From positions 1-36,824 of the forward strand of contig CALLYK010000027.1 in assembly GCA_937858365.1 (NCBI GenBank): a stretch of 36,824 nt of DNA, read 5' to 3'. The notes under the pieces were generated by a model that saw only the letters and a list, made by a program, of their open reading frames with translations, ran no database searches and was not told where the DNA came from. Origin of the DNA: an uncultured Isosphaeraceae bacterium. GTDB lineage: Bacteria; Planctomycetota; Planctomycetia; Isosphaerales; Isosphaeraceae. The translations under genes were made by a program, and so were the position numbers. This document shows positions 25,124-34,397 of the stretch, in pieces; positions within the stretch are counted from its first letter, which is position 1; every line of letters starts with the position of its first letter.

Positions 25124-27010
25124 TCAACGCCCGTTGGGGGATTGGGCGAGGCGCGGCGCGGCTCCGGCACGATAGACCGCGTAACGACCTTCTACGTGAA
25201 GGGGTGTCCATCCGCTCGGTCGATCGGGGGCCGCGATCAGATAATCGGCCTCTTGGCGGATGGCCAGTCTCAAGAGTCCTTCATCCGACATCCTTTGATA
25301 TCCGCGTTCCAACTCTTGCCGATTGCGCAAGTAGGCCGCGGCGAACTCGGCGGTCGTCCCCTGAAAGCCCACGTGCTCTTGAAAGCGCCGTGCCCAATCC
25401 GCGATGCCCGCGGCGTGATAGGGTGAGCCCGAACGATTGAACATCAACGAACGCCGCGACCAGAGCCGAAATGTCTTGGGCTGCGGCGGCCCAAGGAACC
25501 GCGCGGACTCGGGCGTGTTTTCTCGACACCAGATCGCCAGCCGTTCCATGTCGTCGGTCGGCGTCTCCAGGAAGCGGCACCGTGCGATCAGCCAAGAACG
25601 GGCTTCTTTCCAGGGTCGGGAAGGGACCTGTGGGGCCAGGGCCGCGACCCAGGCCGATAGCGGCAGGGCCCAGCAAATCGCTACGGCCCATCGGGACCGC
25701 CGAGGCGTCCAAACAAATACATGCCGGCGGGACCAAAGGGCCCAGACAAGTGCCGCAACCAAGGCCAGGAGGACCAAGCGATGGCCCGACTCCGTGTCGT
25801 GACGGGACAAGTACCAGGTCCCACCCGCGAGCACGCAGCCGGCCAACCAAGGGAGGCCTCGCGTCATGGCAACTTCAAACACGGTGACCACAACGAGCGT
25901 CCAGTCCCCCGTCAAACCGACCGCGATCAAGACCGCTCGCACCTTTCCCAAAGCGCCTTGCTCACATGCCAAGTCGAACATCCGCGGGGCGAGGGCGACG
26001 AGGGCCAGACCACGGGCGACCGTCGCCATGCGGAAGGGCTGAAAGAGGATGGCCCGAGGCTCGCGAAGGACCTCCACGGCGAGATAGGCCACGGCCAGTC
26101 CCAACAGGTTGAGCGCGAGAACGACCATCAATCGCACACGCGAGACACTCTCGAATTGACCCGATGGGCCCGCTCGAAAGAAGGCCGTCCCGGCCAAGAC
26201 GATGTAAGATCCCCAGGCCAGCCATTGGGGCGTCCGCCAGAGGTGCGGCACGAGGTGCTGAGGCGATTGCACGTAGGCTTCAAGCAGGACGAACTCGTCC
26301 ACCGGGAGACCCGCGAAGAGGGCCGAGCTTTTCCCCGCTTGAAGGAGCATTGCCGGGACTAGGCACGCCCCGAGGGTTAGGGGCCCCAAGAGGCCCTTTC
26401 GCCAACCGACGCCCACTTCACCAGGCCAGAACGCCAGGATGAGCCAACCCGTGCCGACGAGACAGGCGAGTTGCAACCCCAGCGACGGATGTACCCAGGC
26501 TGCGAGCCCCACACACGCACCGGCCTTCAGCACGGCGAAACGCTCTTGTCCGATCACGGCGGCCAGGGCGTTCCAGCCGAGGGCCAGGCCGATCAGGCGA
26601 TCGAGGAGTTCCGGCTCGAAGAGGTGGTTCGTCCCGATGTTCCCGGCCCGGGCCAGGAGCAGCAGCACGACCGCGACGACGCCTGCCTCGGGACGCGAGG
26701 TCGAAGCGGCCAGGCGCGAGACACCGCGGCATGTGAGTCCAAACGTAAGGACATAGGCCCCAAATAAGGTCCAAGACAACCCGCAAACGGAACTACCAAG
26801 GTCCAGAAGAAGCAAGTAGCCACGATGCGGGTTAAAGATGTCGAAGGCCCGAACAAACGGGTCTCGCGCATAGGCCCCCAGGCCCTGTTGGTCGAGCAAG
26901 AGGGGGAGGCGATACGCCTGGTCCCCATCACGGCTGTGATAGCCCTGGCAAGTCAGGTAGAGTCCCAGCAGCAAGAAGAACGGAAAGTGACGCTTGAGGA
27001 TGCTGGACAT
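25124..27010 (-). CDS. Large multi-pass membrane protein (DUF6798-like)
   Basis: A 628-residue protein with about eleven to thirteen hydrophobic segments between residues 10 and 470 and a soluble C-terminal domain of about 150 residues. The N-terminus reads FLLLGLYLTCQGYHSRDGDQAYRLP, with an acidic loop (DGDQ) after the first helix as in GT-C-like enzymes. The C-terminal part includes TDDMERLAIWCRENTPESARFL, which is typical of DUF6798-type membrane proteins, where this motif precedes the soluble end. Function is not established; a glycosyltransferase-like role is possible but not shown. It sits between the CvpA-like gene (72 bases upstream) and the Hsp70 triad (141 bases downstream). Confidence 0.7.
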   Translation of the reverse strand: MSSILKRHFPFFLLLGLYLTCQGYHSRDGDQAYRLPLLLDQQGLGAYARDPFVRAFDIFNPHRGYLLLLDLGSSVCGLSWTLFGAYVLTFGLTCRGVSRLAASTSRPEAGVVAVVLLLLARAGNIGTNHLFEPELLDRLIGLALGWNALAAVIGQERFAVLKAGACVGLAAWVHPSLGLQLACLVGTGWLILAFWPGEVGVGWRKGLLGPLTLGACLVPAMLLQAGKSSALFAGLPVDEFVLLEAYVQSPQHLVPHLWRTPQWLAWGSYIVLAGTAFFRAGPSGQFESVSRVRLMVVLALNLLGLAVAYLAVEVLREPRAILFQPFRMATVARGLALVALAPRMFDLACEQGALGKVRAVLIAVGLTGDWTLVVVTVFEVAMTRGLPWLAGCVLAGGTWYLSRHDTESGHRLVLLALVAALVWALWSRRHVFVWTPRRSRWAVAICWALPLSAWVAALAPQVPSRPWKEARSWLIARCRFLETPTDDMERLAIWCRENTPESARFLGPPQPKTFRLWSRRSLMFNRSGSPYHAAGIADWARRFQEHVGFQGTTAEFAAAYLRNRQELERGYQRMSDEGLLRLAIRQEADYLIAAPDRPSGWTPLHVEGRYAVYRAGAAPRLAQSPNGR

Positions 27011-27082
27011 CGGACGCGAGACTCCCGGACGAGGCGGCGAGTCGCCTCGGGCGGGGGAGTCTGGCGGGGAACGCTGGATCGG

Positions 27083-27865
27083 TCAACGGGAGTTGGGGCC
27101 CTTCCGATCGATCCCCAACGATCGCAGTTCCTCGTCGTATTGCTTCACGAACTCGGGCGAGCCGGGCTTGGGACCGCTGCGCACCGGTACCTTCAATTGG
27201 GGCGGGGCCGCCGACTTCGCCTGGCGGTCGGCGGGTGGTGGGTCCGGCTCCGCGGTCGATTCCTGGCTCGTTCCCGTCGCCGCGTTGAGGACCTGCTCCA
27301 CGGGCGATTGGCTGGGTGCGGGCAGACCGTTGAGGCGGACATGCGCGACGTACATCTGCACAGGCCGCGTCTCCCAGATCTTCAGTGCGGGTTGGTATTC
27401 CCGCGACCACGCCAGCGCTTGCGAGCCCTTCGCTTGTTCGTCGAGCCAGGCGACGTTCTTCAGGTGCTCGACGGCGTAACGGTCACAAACGAAGGCCAGG
27501 ACGACCACGGCCACCAGCCCCTTCACGGCCCCCAGGACGAACCCGGCCCCTTGGTCGGCGTAGTTGGGTTCGGCCTCGCCCAATGTGCGGTGCTTGCTCA
27601 TCCGGTAAGTCAGGCCGCCCAAGCCCGTGATGACGGCGAACGAAATGCTCGCCGCCGCCCACCAGAGGAGTCGGGAAAGAAGCTCCGGGGCGATCGAGGG
27701 GAAACTCGGGGCGAGTTGCGGCAGCGCGTAGTCACGGATCGGGTCGGCCACGAAGACGCAGGCCACCAGGCCCGCCAGGCGGATGGCCTGCAAGACAAAT
27801 CCCTTCAAGTAGCCGCGAATGGCCGCCGCCACCACCACGAGCCCCAGCGCGATGTCCAATCCCAT
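27083..27865 (-). CDS. CvpA family membrane protein
   Basis: A 260-residue protein with four membrane segments (about 3-18, 25-42, 66-84 and 107-125). The first helices with the glycine-rich AIRGYLKGFVLQAIRLAGLV resemble the CvpA/colicin V production family, including the polar GYxxGF turn. A long soluble tail (about 130-260) is rich in Pro, Ser and Gln, then ends in a charged segment. CvpA homologues are linked to envelope stress tolerance and colicin V secretion, but their molecular role is unclear. GAGAGG stands just before the ATG. It is the first of five genes on this strand. Confidence 0.82.
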   Translation of the reverse strand: MGLDIALGLVVVAAAIRGYLKGFVLQAIRLAGLVACVFVADPIRDYALPQLAPSFPSIAPELLSRLLWWAAASISFAVITGLGGLTYRMSKHRTLGEAEPNYADQGAGFVLGAVKGLVAVVVLAFVCDRYAVEHLKNVAWLDEQAKGSQALAWSREYQPALKIWETRPVQMYVAHVRLNGLPAPSQSPVEQVLNAATGTSQESTAEPDPPPADRQAKSAAPPQLKVPVRSGPKPGSPEFVKQYDEELRSLGIDRKGPNSR

Positions 27866-28023
27866 GGTCCCAACCTCTCGCCTCGGCCGGAATCAAGCGG
27901 CCTCCGAAGGTCTTTCGCCGGCCAGTTCGGTTTCTTGGCGGAAAAGACCCGGGCCACGCTCCTTACGAGGATCGACCCGCCGTGGGGGCCCCTTGACGAG
28001 AAGGTAAGACGCGGCTGGTGCCG

Positions 28024-29769
28024 TCAACGACCCTCCCCTATCATCCACCTCTCCAGCACAGGCAGAGGGACCGAACCCTGCTCCAAGAGTCGGTCATGGA
28101 AGGATCGCACGTCGAACTTGGGGCCAAGACGCGCCTCCTCTTTCGCCCGAATCGCCCGAATCGCCAATTCGCCCATCTTGTAGGCGAGGGCCTGTCCCGG
28201 CCAGGCAATGTAACGGTCGATCTCACTCTCGATCTCGATACTTGGTAAGGACGTGTTTTCACCCATGAACGCAATCGCCCGGTCGCGCGACCAACCCATC
28301 GCGTGCATCCCTGTGTCCACGACCAACCGGGCGCATCGCCAGGCGTTGTATTCGAGTTGGCCCATCCGATCGTAAGGGTCGTTCATCAAGCCGACTTCCC
28401 CCGGGAGCCCCTCGCTGTAAAGGGCCCAGCCCTCGCCGAAGGAAGGGACGTACGCGAAGCGCCGGAAATTGGGCCGGTTGGTCTGTTCCTTCGCCAGCGC
28501 GAATTGAAGGTGATGGCCTGGGACCGCTTCGTGATAGGCGAGGGCCGCCATGGTGTGGGTGGGCCGGCTTTCGGGGTCGGTCGTGTTCACATAGAAGAGG
28601 CCCGGTCGGGTGCCGTCATCGGCGGCCTCGTAGTAGTAACCGCCGGGCGCGGCCTTCGCCCGGTACGCCTCCATCTCCTTCAGACCGTAATCGGTGCGCG
28701 GCAAACGGCCGAAGAGTGCGGGCAGCTTCGCGTCGATCGCCCGGAGGATCGTTCGGTGACGTTCCAGGATGCCGCGGGCGTCCTTGTTGCGGAACTTCGG
28801 GTCCTCGCGGAGGTGCTTCTGAAAGGCCGTCAGGTCCCCTGAGAAACCCACCTCGCGCCGGATCGCGTCCATCGCCGCGCGGACCTTCGCCATCTCATCC
28901 AGGCCGATCTGATGAACGCGATCCGGGGTGACGTCCAGGGTCGTGAACGAGCGAACGAGAAAGGCGTAGTGGGCCGCGCCGTCGGGGCTTTCGCTCAGGC
29001 CGACCGTCTCGCGACACGCAGGCGAATATTCCTTCTCCACGAAATCGGCCAACCGAGCGTAGGAGGGCCTCACTTCTTCGTCGACACACTTGCGGACAGC
29101 GTTCGCGAAGGCCCCTCGTTCCACTTCGGGCCATTCGTGGGGCAAGCGGTCCGTGTATTCCGCGAGCGGCGATTCCTTGGCCAGGGCCTTCAGTTGGGGG
29201 ACCACACGTTCCATGACGAGCCTGGGCGGGACTCGCCGTTCCCTCATCCCCTGTCGCATCGTGGCGATCAGACCGTCCACGGCGATTGGGAAGGCCCGGA
29301 GCCGCCGAAGGTAGTTTTCGACGTCGCCGACGGTGGAGGCCGGATGGAAGTTGACCGACTGCGCGAATTGAAGAGGCAGTCCGTTCTGTTGGTTGAAGGG
29401 GACGAGATGACCGCGATGCGGGGCCGCGTCGAGGGCGTCGTTAAAAAGAAAATGCAGGAACTCGCGATCGACCTTTTCATCCGGATTGAGGCGCGACGGG
29501 TCAACGGCCTTCACGGCGTCGCGGAGCTTGCGGAGGCGCTCCAGCCGCGCGACCACGGCCGCTTCGGTGGTGTCCGGGAGTCGGTCGTCGAAGCGGTGGT
29601 CGCCTCGGAAGGTGGCGTCGAGGGGGTCGTCGCGCATCTGACCGTCCCAGTAGGCGACGGCCAACGCCTTCAATCGCGCCGAGGGCGTTGCCCCGCCGTC
29701 ACCGTCGAGCAAGTCGATCGGGGCCATGATGGTCAAACCCAGAAGCGGTACAAGGGCCGGAAGATGCAT
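28024..29769 (-). CDS. DUF885 family protein, probable secreted zinc peptidase
   Basis: A 581-residue protein with a hydrophobic N-terminus (PALVPLLGLTIMAPI) that probably serves as a signal peptide. The DUF885 zinc site HEAVPGHH is at 413-420, in the context MAALAYHEAVPGHHLQ, with likely third-ligand glutamates in FGEGWALYSEGL (445-455). DUF885 proteins share the gluzincin fold and are thought to be metallopeptidases; substrates are mostly unknown. I start at ATG 29769, which has GGAG seven bases upstream; the frame extends to 29901 but that part lies across the divergent promoter region and has no signal character. It is divergent from the Uma2 gene. Confidence 0.85.
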   Translation of the reverse strand: MHLPALVPLLGLTIMAPIDLLDGDGGATPSARLKALAVAYWDGQMRDDPLDATFRGDHRFDDRLPDTTEAAVVARLERLRKLRDAVKAVDPSRLNPDEKVDREFLHFLFNDALDAAPHRGHLVPFNQQNGLPLQFAQSVNFHPASTVGDVENYLRRLRAFPIAVDGLIATMRQGMRERRVPPRLVMERVVPQLKALAKESPLAEYTDRLPHEWPEVERGAFANAVRKCVDEEVRPSYARLADFVEKEYSPACRETVGLSESPDGAAHYAFLVRSFTTLDVTPDRVHQIGLDEMAKVRAAMDAIRREVGFSGDLTAFQKHLREDPKFRNKDARGILERHRTILRAIDAKLPALFGRLPRTDYGLKEMEAYRAKAAPGGYYYEAADDGTRPGLFYVNTTDPESRPTHTMAALAYHEAVPGHHLQFALAKEQTNRPNFRRFAYVPSFGEGWALYSEGLPGEVGLMNDPYDRMGQLEYNAWRCARLVVDTGMHAMGWSRDRAIAFMGENTSLPSIEIESEIDRYIAWPGQALAYKMGELAIRAIRAKEEARLGPKFDVRSFHDRLLEQGSVPLPVLERWMIGEGR

Positions 29770-29783
29770 CGAGGTTCTCCGGT

Positions 29784-29812
29784 TTCCGAGGCGGAGCGTG
29801 TTCTGATAGGCT
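29784..29812 (+). promoter_or_regulatory. Candidate promoter for the Uma2 gene
   Basis: TTCCGA (3/6) and TAGGCT (3/6) are 17 bases apart. If real, transcription begins near 29819, after the first in-frame ATG (29816), which supports the ATG at 29861 as the start. Confidence 0.3.
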
Positions 29813-29860
29813 CTCATGAACGAGGGGCGAGGACAACCAAGGTCCGCCGGAGGACCGACC

Positions 29861-30562
29861 ATGAGTGTGATGACCGGGCCGATCATCGAAGAAGGCCCCA
29901 AGATCGAGTACGTGGATGGGCCCTGGCGATTCTCCGGGGTCGCCTGGAAAGACTACGAGGCGATGTTGCGGATCGTCGCGGGGACGAACGTGCGCGTCAC
30001 CTACGACGACGGGGAGATGGAGGTCGTGTCGCCGCACCATCGACATGAACGAACGAAGACGCGTCTTGGCCGGATGGTCGAATTGTTGGCCTACGTCCTC
30101 GGCATCCCGATGGAGTGTCTCGGCTCGACGACCCTCAAAAGCGAAATGAAGAAGAAGGGACTAGAGCCGGACGAGTGCTATTATGTTCAGAATGAGCCCC
30201 TCGTTCGGGGCCGCGAGGACCTCGATCTCGCCTTGGACCCGCCACCGGACCTCGCGATCGAAGTGGACCACGCGTCGCGATCCTTGCCGCGCGAGCCGAT
30301 TTACGCGGCCCTCGGCGTACCGGAACTGTGGTGCGTTCGGAAGGGCAAGTTCGGAGTCAGGCTCTTGGGCGAAGACGGCCGTTATCACCCGAGCGAAACA
30401 AGCCGCTGTTTCCTGTTTCTGCCCATGGAAGAGATGGGTCGCTTCCTGGACCTGAAGTTGCCGGCCGGAGAGACCGCCTGGGCCCAAGAGTTCGCCGCCT
30501 GGCTGCGCGATACCGTGGCGCCTCTCCACCGACCCGAAGCGAAAGCCGACGAAGGCCCCTGA
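29861..30562 (+). CDS. Uma2 family protein (PD-(D/E)XK nuclease-like)
   Basis: A 233-residue protein of the Uma2/DUF820 family, which has a restriction-endonuclease-like fold and is expanded in Planctomycetota and Cyanobacteria. Visible motifs are VTYDDGEMEVVSP (46-58), HERTKTRLGRMVE (62-74), LEPDECYYVQN (101-111) and PDLAIEVDHAS (129-139), with the metal-binding acids likely Glu102/Asp104 region and Asp130/Glu134. A role as a nuclease or transposase-derived domain has been proposed, but cellular function is unknown. The ATG at 29861 has GGAGG seven bases upstream; an ATG at 29816 is in frame without one. Its stop is nine bases from the end of the converging oxidoreductase gene. Confidence 0.9.
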   Translation: MSVMTGPIIEEGPKIEYVDGPWRFSGVAWKDYEAMLRIVAGTNVRVTYDDGEMEVVSPHHRHERTKTRLGRMVELLAYVLGIPMECLGSTTLKSEMKKKGLEPDECYYVQNEPLVRGREDLDLALDPPPDLAIEVDHASRSLPREPIYAALGVPELWCVRKGKFGVRLLGEDGRYHPSETSRCFLFLPMEEMGRFLDLKLPAGETAWAQEFAAWLRDTVAPLHRPEAKADEGP

Positions 30563-30571
30563 AGGGCCGAC

Positions 30572-33517
30572 TCATTTGCGATCGCGTGTCGTTTCGTCCA
30601 GATGGCGGCGCAGGTTGGGCCCCAGGCCGTAGCTCAACGCGAGCAGCTTGATCGGGTGCAGGGTCGTCTTATGGGCCCCTTGCTCGATTTGCGACCGGCA
30701 TGCGCCGCATTCGGTCACGCCCAACTTGATCGCGGGGTCGCTCATGCCGCGAAAGAGGGGCCGGCCGATCCGGAGCGAGTCGCGGAAGTTGCGGCGGGCC
30801 ATGCCGAATGTGCCGGCCATGCCGGAGCATCCTTGGTCCACCCAATCGGCCTCGACGCCGGGCACCGTGCGGATCAGGTCGAGTCCGGGCGTGCCGATTT
30901 CGAGGGCCCGGAGGTGACAGGGCTGGTGATAACCCACATGGACTCGCACGGCCGACTCGCGGGGCGGCAGTTGTCCCCGAGCGTCGAGGCCCGCGAGGAA
31001 GTCGCCCACGTCGCGTGTGTTCTCGGCCACGACCGCCGCGTCGAGGTCGTCGGTCAGCTTGAGGTATTCTCGGCGCAGCATCAAGGTCGCTGTCGGCTCG
31101 GAACAGACGATCGTGTAACCGTCGCGAACGGCCGTGCTCAGGGTCCGCAGATTTCGAACGGCCAACTCACGTGCGTGCTCGACGTCGCCTGCCACGAGCG
31201 CGGCCATGCCGCTGCCGGTCTGGGTCCTGGGAACATGAACATTCACGCCCGCGTGCATGAGTACCGCCACGACCGCTTCGGCGAGTTCCTGGTCGAAGTG
31301 GTTCGCGAAAAGGTCCACGAAATAGGCGACCCGAGGGCCGGGCCGATGGGGGCGAGGCACGGTGAGCCCCAACCGTTCCGCACGTTTCACGAAGTTCTCG
31401 GGATGTGCGATGGGTAAGCGCCGATGGCGCGAGAGCCCGAATGAGTTCTCCAAGGCCCAACGGACCGAACGGCTGGCCATGAGGCGATTGAAGAGACGGG
31501 GCGTTCGACTCGCCCAAGCGGACCAGACGTCGATCCGCGAGAGCATCCACTCGGTGAGGGGGAGTCCGTGGCGTTCGACGTGCGCGGCCTTGGCCTCGAG
31601 CATGAGGCTGGAAACGTCCACGCCGGCCGGACATTCGCTCCGGCAGAGGTCGCAATGAACACAGAGGTCGGCCAACTCACGGGCCTCGTCCGAGCCCCAG
31701 TCGCGCGGGTCGATCAGGCCCGCGACGACTTGTCGCAGAAGGTTGGCCTTCGCCCTCGGGGCCGCCGATTCCCCGCGGAGGGCCCGGAAGGTCGGGCAGA
31801 TGCGCAGGCTCGGTTCCAGGGTCCGGCAGGCCCCGCAACCGTTGCATCGGGCGGATTCCAGCACGGGACCGGGCCCCTCCCAGCGTAAGACCAGGGCGGG
31901 CCCCGGGGTCTCGGTTGACTTCGTCTCCTCGGTCAAGACACTGGGTGATCGAACCAGGTGCTGGACCATCAGATGCGGGTCGTCGCCGATGATCTTCCCC
32001 GGGTTGAGGAGGTCTTGGGGGTCGAATGTCTCCTTGATCCTCTGAAACAAGGGGAAGAGGTCGCCGTATTGTCGGCGGAGGAACTGCGTCCGCACGAGTC
32101 CGCAGCCGTGTTCGCCCGAAATGGTGCCCCCCAGGTCCCAGACCACCTGGTAAACGTCCTCGGCGATCGGTTCGAGCTTGGCCTGATCGTCCGGGTCGGC
32201 AAGGTCCAGCAGGGGACGGAGGTGGACCTGTCCATGACCGGCGTGGGCGGAGAGGATGAAGTTGACGCCGTGGGCCCTGAGGACGTTCTGAAGGCGCGCG
32301 ATCAGGTCGGGAAGGGCCGCGACGGCGACAGCCAGGTCCTCGACGAACGGCAAGGCCCGCTGACTGCCACGCATTTTCATGACGAGGGGACGGATCAGGT
32401 CCCGGAGATGGAGCAACCGCTCGGCGTCGGCCCGGCGAAGTGCCTCCACGGGTCGACCGGCCAACCCACCCCGCGCGGTCAGACGGGCCGCCAATGACGA
32501 GACGCGGCGTTCGACGTCGCCCCCATCGTCCCCAAGGAACTCGATGACGAGGGCGGACTCAGCCTCGTCGGGGAGGGGGTTGATGATCTCGCTGAAGGCA
32601 TCGCGGGCCAAGCTCAGCGACCGCCAATCGACAAGCTCACATGCGGAAGGATGATCTCGAAGGCAATCCGGGATGGCGGCGAGGGCGTCGCTCAAGCGGG
32701 CGAAGGGGACGAAGACGGCCGCCTGGGCCGTCGGCACCGGGACGGTCCGCATGGTCACCTCGGTCACGAGGGCCAAGGTCCCCTCAGAGCCGACGATCAC
32801 GCGGCCCAGGTCCACGCCGTCGGCCTGAAGGACGCCGTCCAGGGCGTAGCCGCAACGGTTGCGGGGCGTGCGCGGCCGATGCTTGGCGATCGCGTCGGCG
32901 TAGTACTGATAGAGGGAGGCCACACGTTCCACCAAGCGGCCCCGAGCATCGGTTTCCCCGTCCTCGGTGAGTGGCCAGAGGGCCTTCTCGGCACGAAGCG
33001 ACTCACCATCGGCCATGACCACATTCATCCCGATGACATGATCGGCCGTTGTACCGTAATGAAGCGAGCGTGCTCCCGCCGCGTTGCCGCCAACCATGCC
33101 GCCGATGGTGCAAACGCTGGAACCACCGGGGTCGGGACCAATCATCCTGCCCAGGGGCGCCAGGCGGCGATTCACGATGTCCAAGGAGGCGCCCGCTTGG
33201 ACCGTCACGAAATCGGGGCCGATTTCGAGGACGCGCCTCATGTGCTTGCTGAAGTCGATGACCAGGCCGGGGCCCAGGCTTTCACCCGCGAGCCCCGTGC
33301 CGGCGCCTCGCGCGTGGAGGGGGACCCTTCTTTCGGCCGCGTATCGCGCGAGTGCGACGACGTCGTCTGTGGATTCGGGAACGACCACGCCCAAGGGGTC
33401 GATTTCGTAGAGGCTGCCGTCACGCGCATAAGGGACCCTGCCTAGGGGGTGGAAAAGCAAGTCCCCCCGCACCAGGCCGCGCAGGTCGTCATGAACGCGA
33501 GAGCGTCGTTCGTCCAC
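30572..33517 (-). CDS. FAD-linked oxidase fused to Fe-S and CCG domains (D-lactate/glycolate dehydrogenase type)
   Basis: A 981-residue fusion. Residues about 40-180 form the FAD-binding PCMH domain (GAGTGLAGES, IGPDPGGSSV, MVGGNAAGA); about 200-510 are the FAD-oxidase C-terminal domain with SAHAGHGQVHLRP and GTISGEHGCG. Two 4Fe-4S clusters follow: C558/C561/C564/C574 and C619/C622/C625/C629 in CVHCDLCRSECP. The remainder is a pair of CCG-type domains, the second with C867 (YHQPCHL), C897 and the C937-x2-C940 pair (ECGAC); the first is degenerate (FVDLFANHFD, no cysteine). It should oxidise a 2-hydroxy acid such as D-lactate or glycolate and pass electrons to a carrier, as GlcD plus GlcF would. 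Substrate is inferred. folE lies 134 bases upstream. Confidence 0.9.
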   Translation of the reverse strand: MDERRSRVHDDLRGLVRGDLLFHPLGRVPYARDGSLYEIDPLGVVVPESTDDVVALARYAAERRVPLHARGAGTGLAGESLGPGLVIDFSKHMRRVLEIGPDFVTVQAGASLDIVNRRLAPLGRMIGPDPGGSSVCTIGGMVGGNAAGARSLHYGTTADHVIGMNVVMADGESLRAEKALWPLTEDGETDARGRLVERVASLYQYYADAIAKHRPRTPRNRCGYALDGVLQADGVDLGRVIVGSEGTLALVTEVTMRTVPVPTAQAAVFVPFARLSDALAAIPDCLRDHPSACELVDWRSLSLARDAFSEIINPLPDEAESALVIEFLGDDGGDVERRVSSLAARLTARGGLAGRPVEALRRADAERLLHLRDLIRPLVMKMRGSQRALPFVEDLAVAVAALPDLIARLQNVLRAHGVNFILSAHAGHGQVHLRPLLDLADPDDQAKLEPIAEDVYQVVWDLGGTISGEHGCGLVRTQFLRRQYGDLFPLFQRIKETFDPQDLLNPGKIIGDDPHLMVQHLVRSPSVLTEETKSTETPGPALVLRWEGPGPVLESARCNGCGACRTLEPSLRICPTFRALRGESAAPRAKANLLRQVVAGLIDPRDWGSDEARELADLCVHCDLCRSECPAGVDVSSLMLEAKAAHVERHGLPLTEWMLSRIDVWSAWASRTPRLFNRLMASRSVRWALENSFGLSRHRRLPIAHPENFVKRAERLGLTVPRPHRPGPRVAYFVDLFANHFDQELAEAVVAVLMHAGVNVHVPRTQTGSGMAALVAGDVEHARELAVRNLRTLSTAVRDGYTIVCSEPTATLMLRREYLKLTDDLDAAVVAENTRDVGDFLAGLDARGQLPPRESAVRVHVGYHQPCHLRALEIGTPGLDLIRTVPGVEADWVDQGCSGMAGTFGMARRNFRDSLRIGRPLFRGMSDPAIKLGVTECGACRSQIEQGAHKTTLHPIKLLALSYGLGPNLRRHLDETTRDRK

Positions 33518-33651
33518 CGATAAGTGCTCGCCAGGTCGTGGGCTCGGATCGCGGCCCCGTGCGACACGAGCGCCGAACGATCACGATATCTCCTGCGAGG
33601 GCCCTTGCAAGGCCCCTTCAGGGAGGATTCGTTTCGCCTCGGCCCGGATGG

Positions 33652-34302
33652 TCACTTGCCAAGGATGAGGGAGAGGACCTCGGTCCGCGAACTCAATCGG
33701 TCGCGGAAGACGCCGCGCATGGCGCTTGTGATGCAGGCGGACCCCGGCTTGTTCACACCTCGGATCGTCATGCATGCGTGGGTCGCTTCCATCACGACGG
33801 CGACCCCCTTGGCGTCGAGTTCCTCCATGAGCAGGTCGGCCAGTTGCTCGGTGAGTCGCTCTTGGACTTGCGGTCGGCTGGCCAAAACGTCCAGCACCCG
33901 GGGGACCTTGGAAAGGCCGATCACTTTGCCGTCCGGCAAATAGGCGACATGCGCGACGCCGGTGAACGGCAGCAGGTGATGCTCGCAGAAGCTGGCGAAA
34001 CGGATGTCTTTGACAAGAACGATTTCATCGTAGGACTGCGTGAACTTCTTGTTCGTGCTGAGGTGGACGCGCGGGTCCTGGTGCAGACCTCGAAAGACCT
34101 CGGCGTACATCCGGGCGACGCGATCGGGCGTCTCCCGCAGACCCTCGCGATCCGGGTCTTCGCCGACCGCCAAGAGGATTTCGCGCACGGCCTTGCGGAT
34201 GCGTTCCTGGTCCACGCTCACCGACGAGGTCGAACCGTCTAGCGGGGCCTCGAGTTCGTCTTCCAATAGTGCGTGCAGATCGCTATTTCCGTTGCCGACC
34301 AT
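33652..34302 (-). CDS. folE: GTP cyclohydrolase I
   Basis: A 216-residue enzyme converting GTP to dihydroneopterin triphosphate, the first step to folate and some pterins and deazapurines. Zinc ligands are Cys106 and His109 in FCEHHLLPF, and Cys177 in [10 protein letters not shown], matching Cys110/His113/Cys181 of E. coli. [13 protein letters not shown] (54-66) and GLSKVPR (129-135) are family motifs. The first 30 residues are a variable, acidic extension. I chose the ATG at 34302; the frame continues upstream to 34401 but that part lies over the promoter. It has its own promoter candidate in the 95-base gap after the LON-domain gene. Confidence 0.95.
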   Translation of the reverse strand: MVGNGNSDLHALLEDELEAPLDGSTSSVSVDQERIRKAVREILLAVGEDPDREGLRETPDRVARMYAEVFRGLHQDPRVHLSTNKKFTQSYDEIVLVKDIRFASFCEHHLLPFTGVAHVAYLPDGKVIGLSKVPRVLDVLASRPQVQERLTEQLADLLMEELDAKGVAVVMEATHACMTIRGVNKPGSACITSAMRGVFRDRLSSRTEVLSLILGK

Positions 34303-34361
34303 GAGTATCTCGTCTCCCTCGCGCTCGCCGAGCACCCTCTTCGATAAACAGGAGAAAATGG

Positions 34362-34390
34362 ATTCTAGGCCCAAGCCAGGGTGCCAGCAA
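34362..34390 (-). promoter_or_regulatory. Candidate promoter for folE
   Basis: On the minus strand TTGCTG (34390-34385, 3/6) is followed after 17 bases by TAGAAT (34367-34362, 5/6). It lies about 60 bases before the folE ATG, in the spacer after the LON-domain gene, and argues against the frame-extended folE start at 34401. Confidence 0.5.
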
Positions 34391-34397
34391 GGGGCCC

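Noticed and set aside
24065-25426. Open plus-strand frame of 453 codons opposite the Hsp70 gene
   Set aside because: Antisense shadow of a strongly supported Hsp70; it also runs through the triad promoter region and has no recognisable motif.
26825-28183. Open plus-strand frame of 452 codons opposite the DUF6798-like and CvpA-like genes
   Set aside because: Spans two well-supported genes and their gap on the other strand; low-complexity Arg/Gly composition.
33590-33625. GC-rich palindromic stretch (CCTTGCAAGG) after folE as a terminator
   Set aside because: The palindrome has no loop and no following U-tract on either strand, so a hairpin terminator is not supported.
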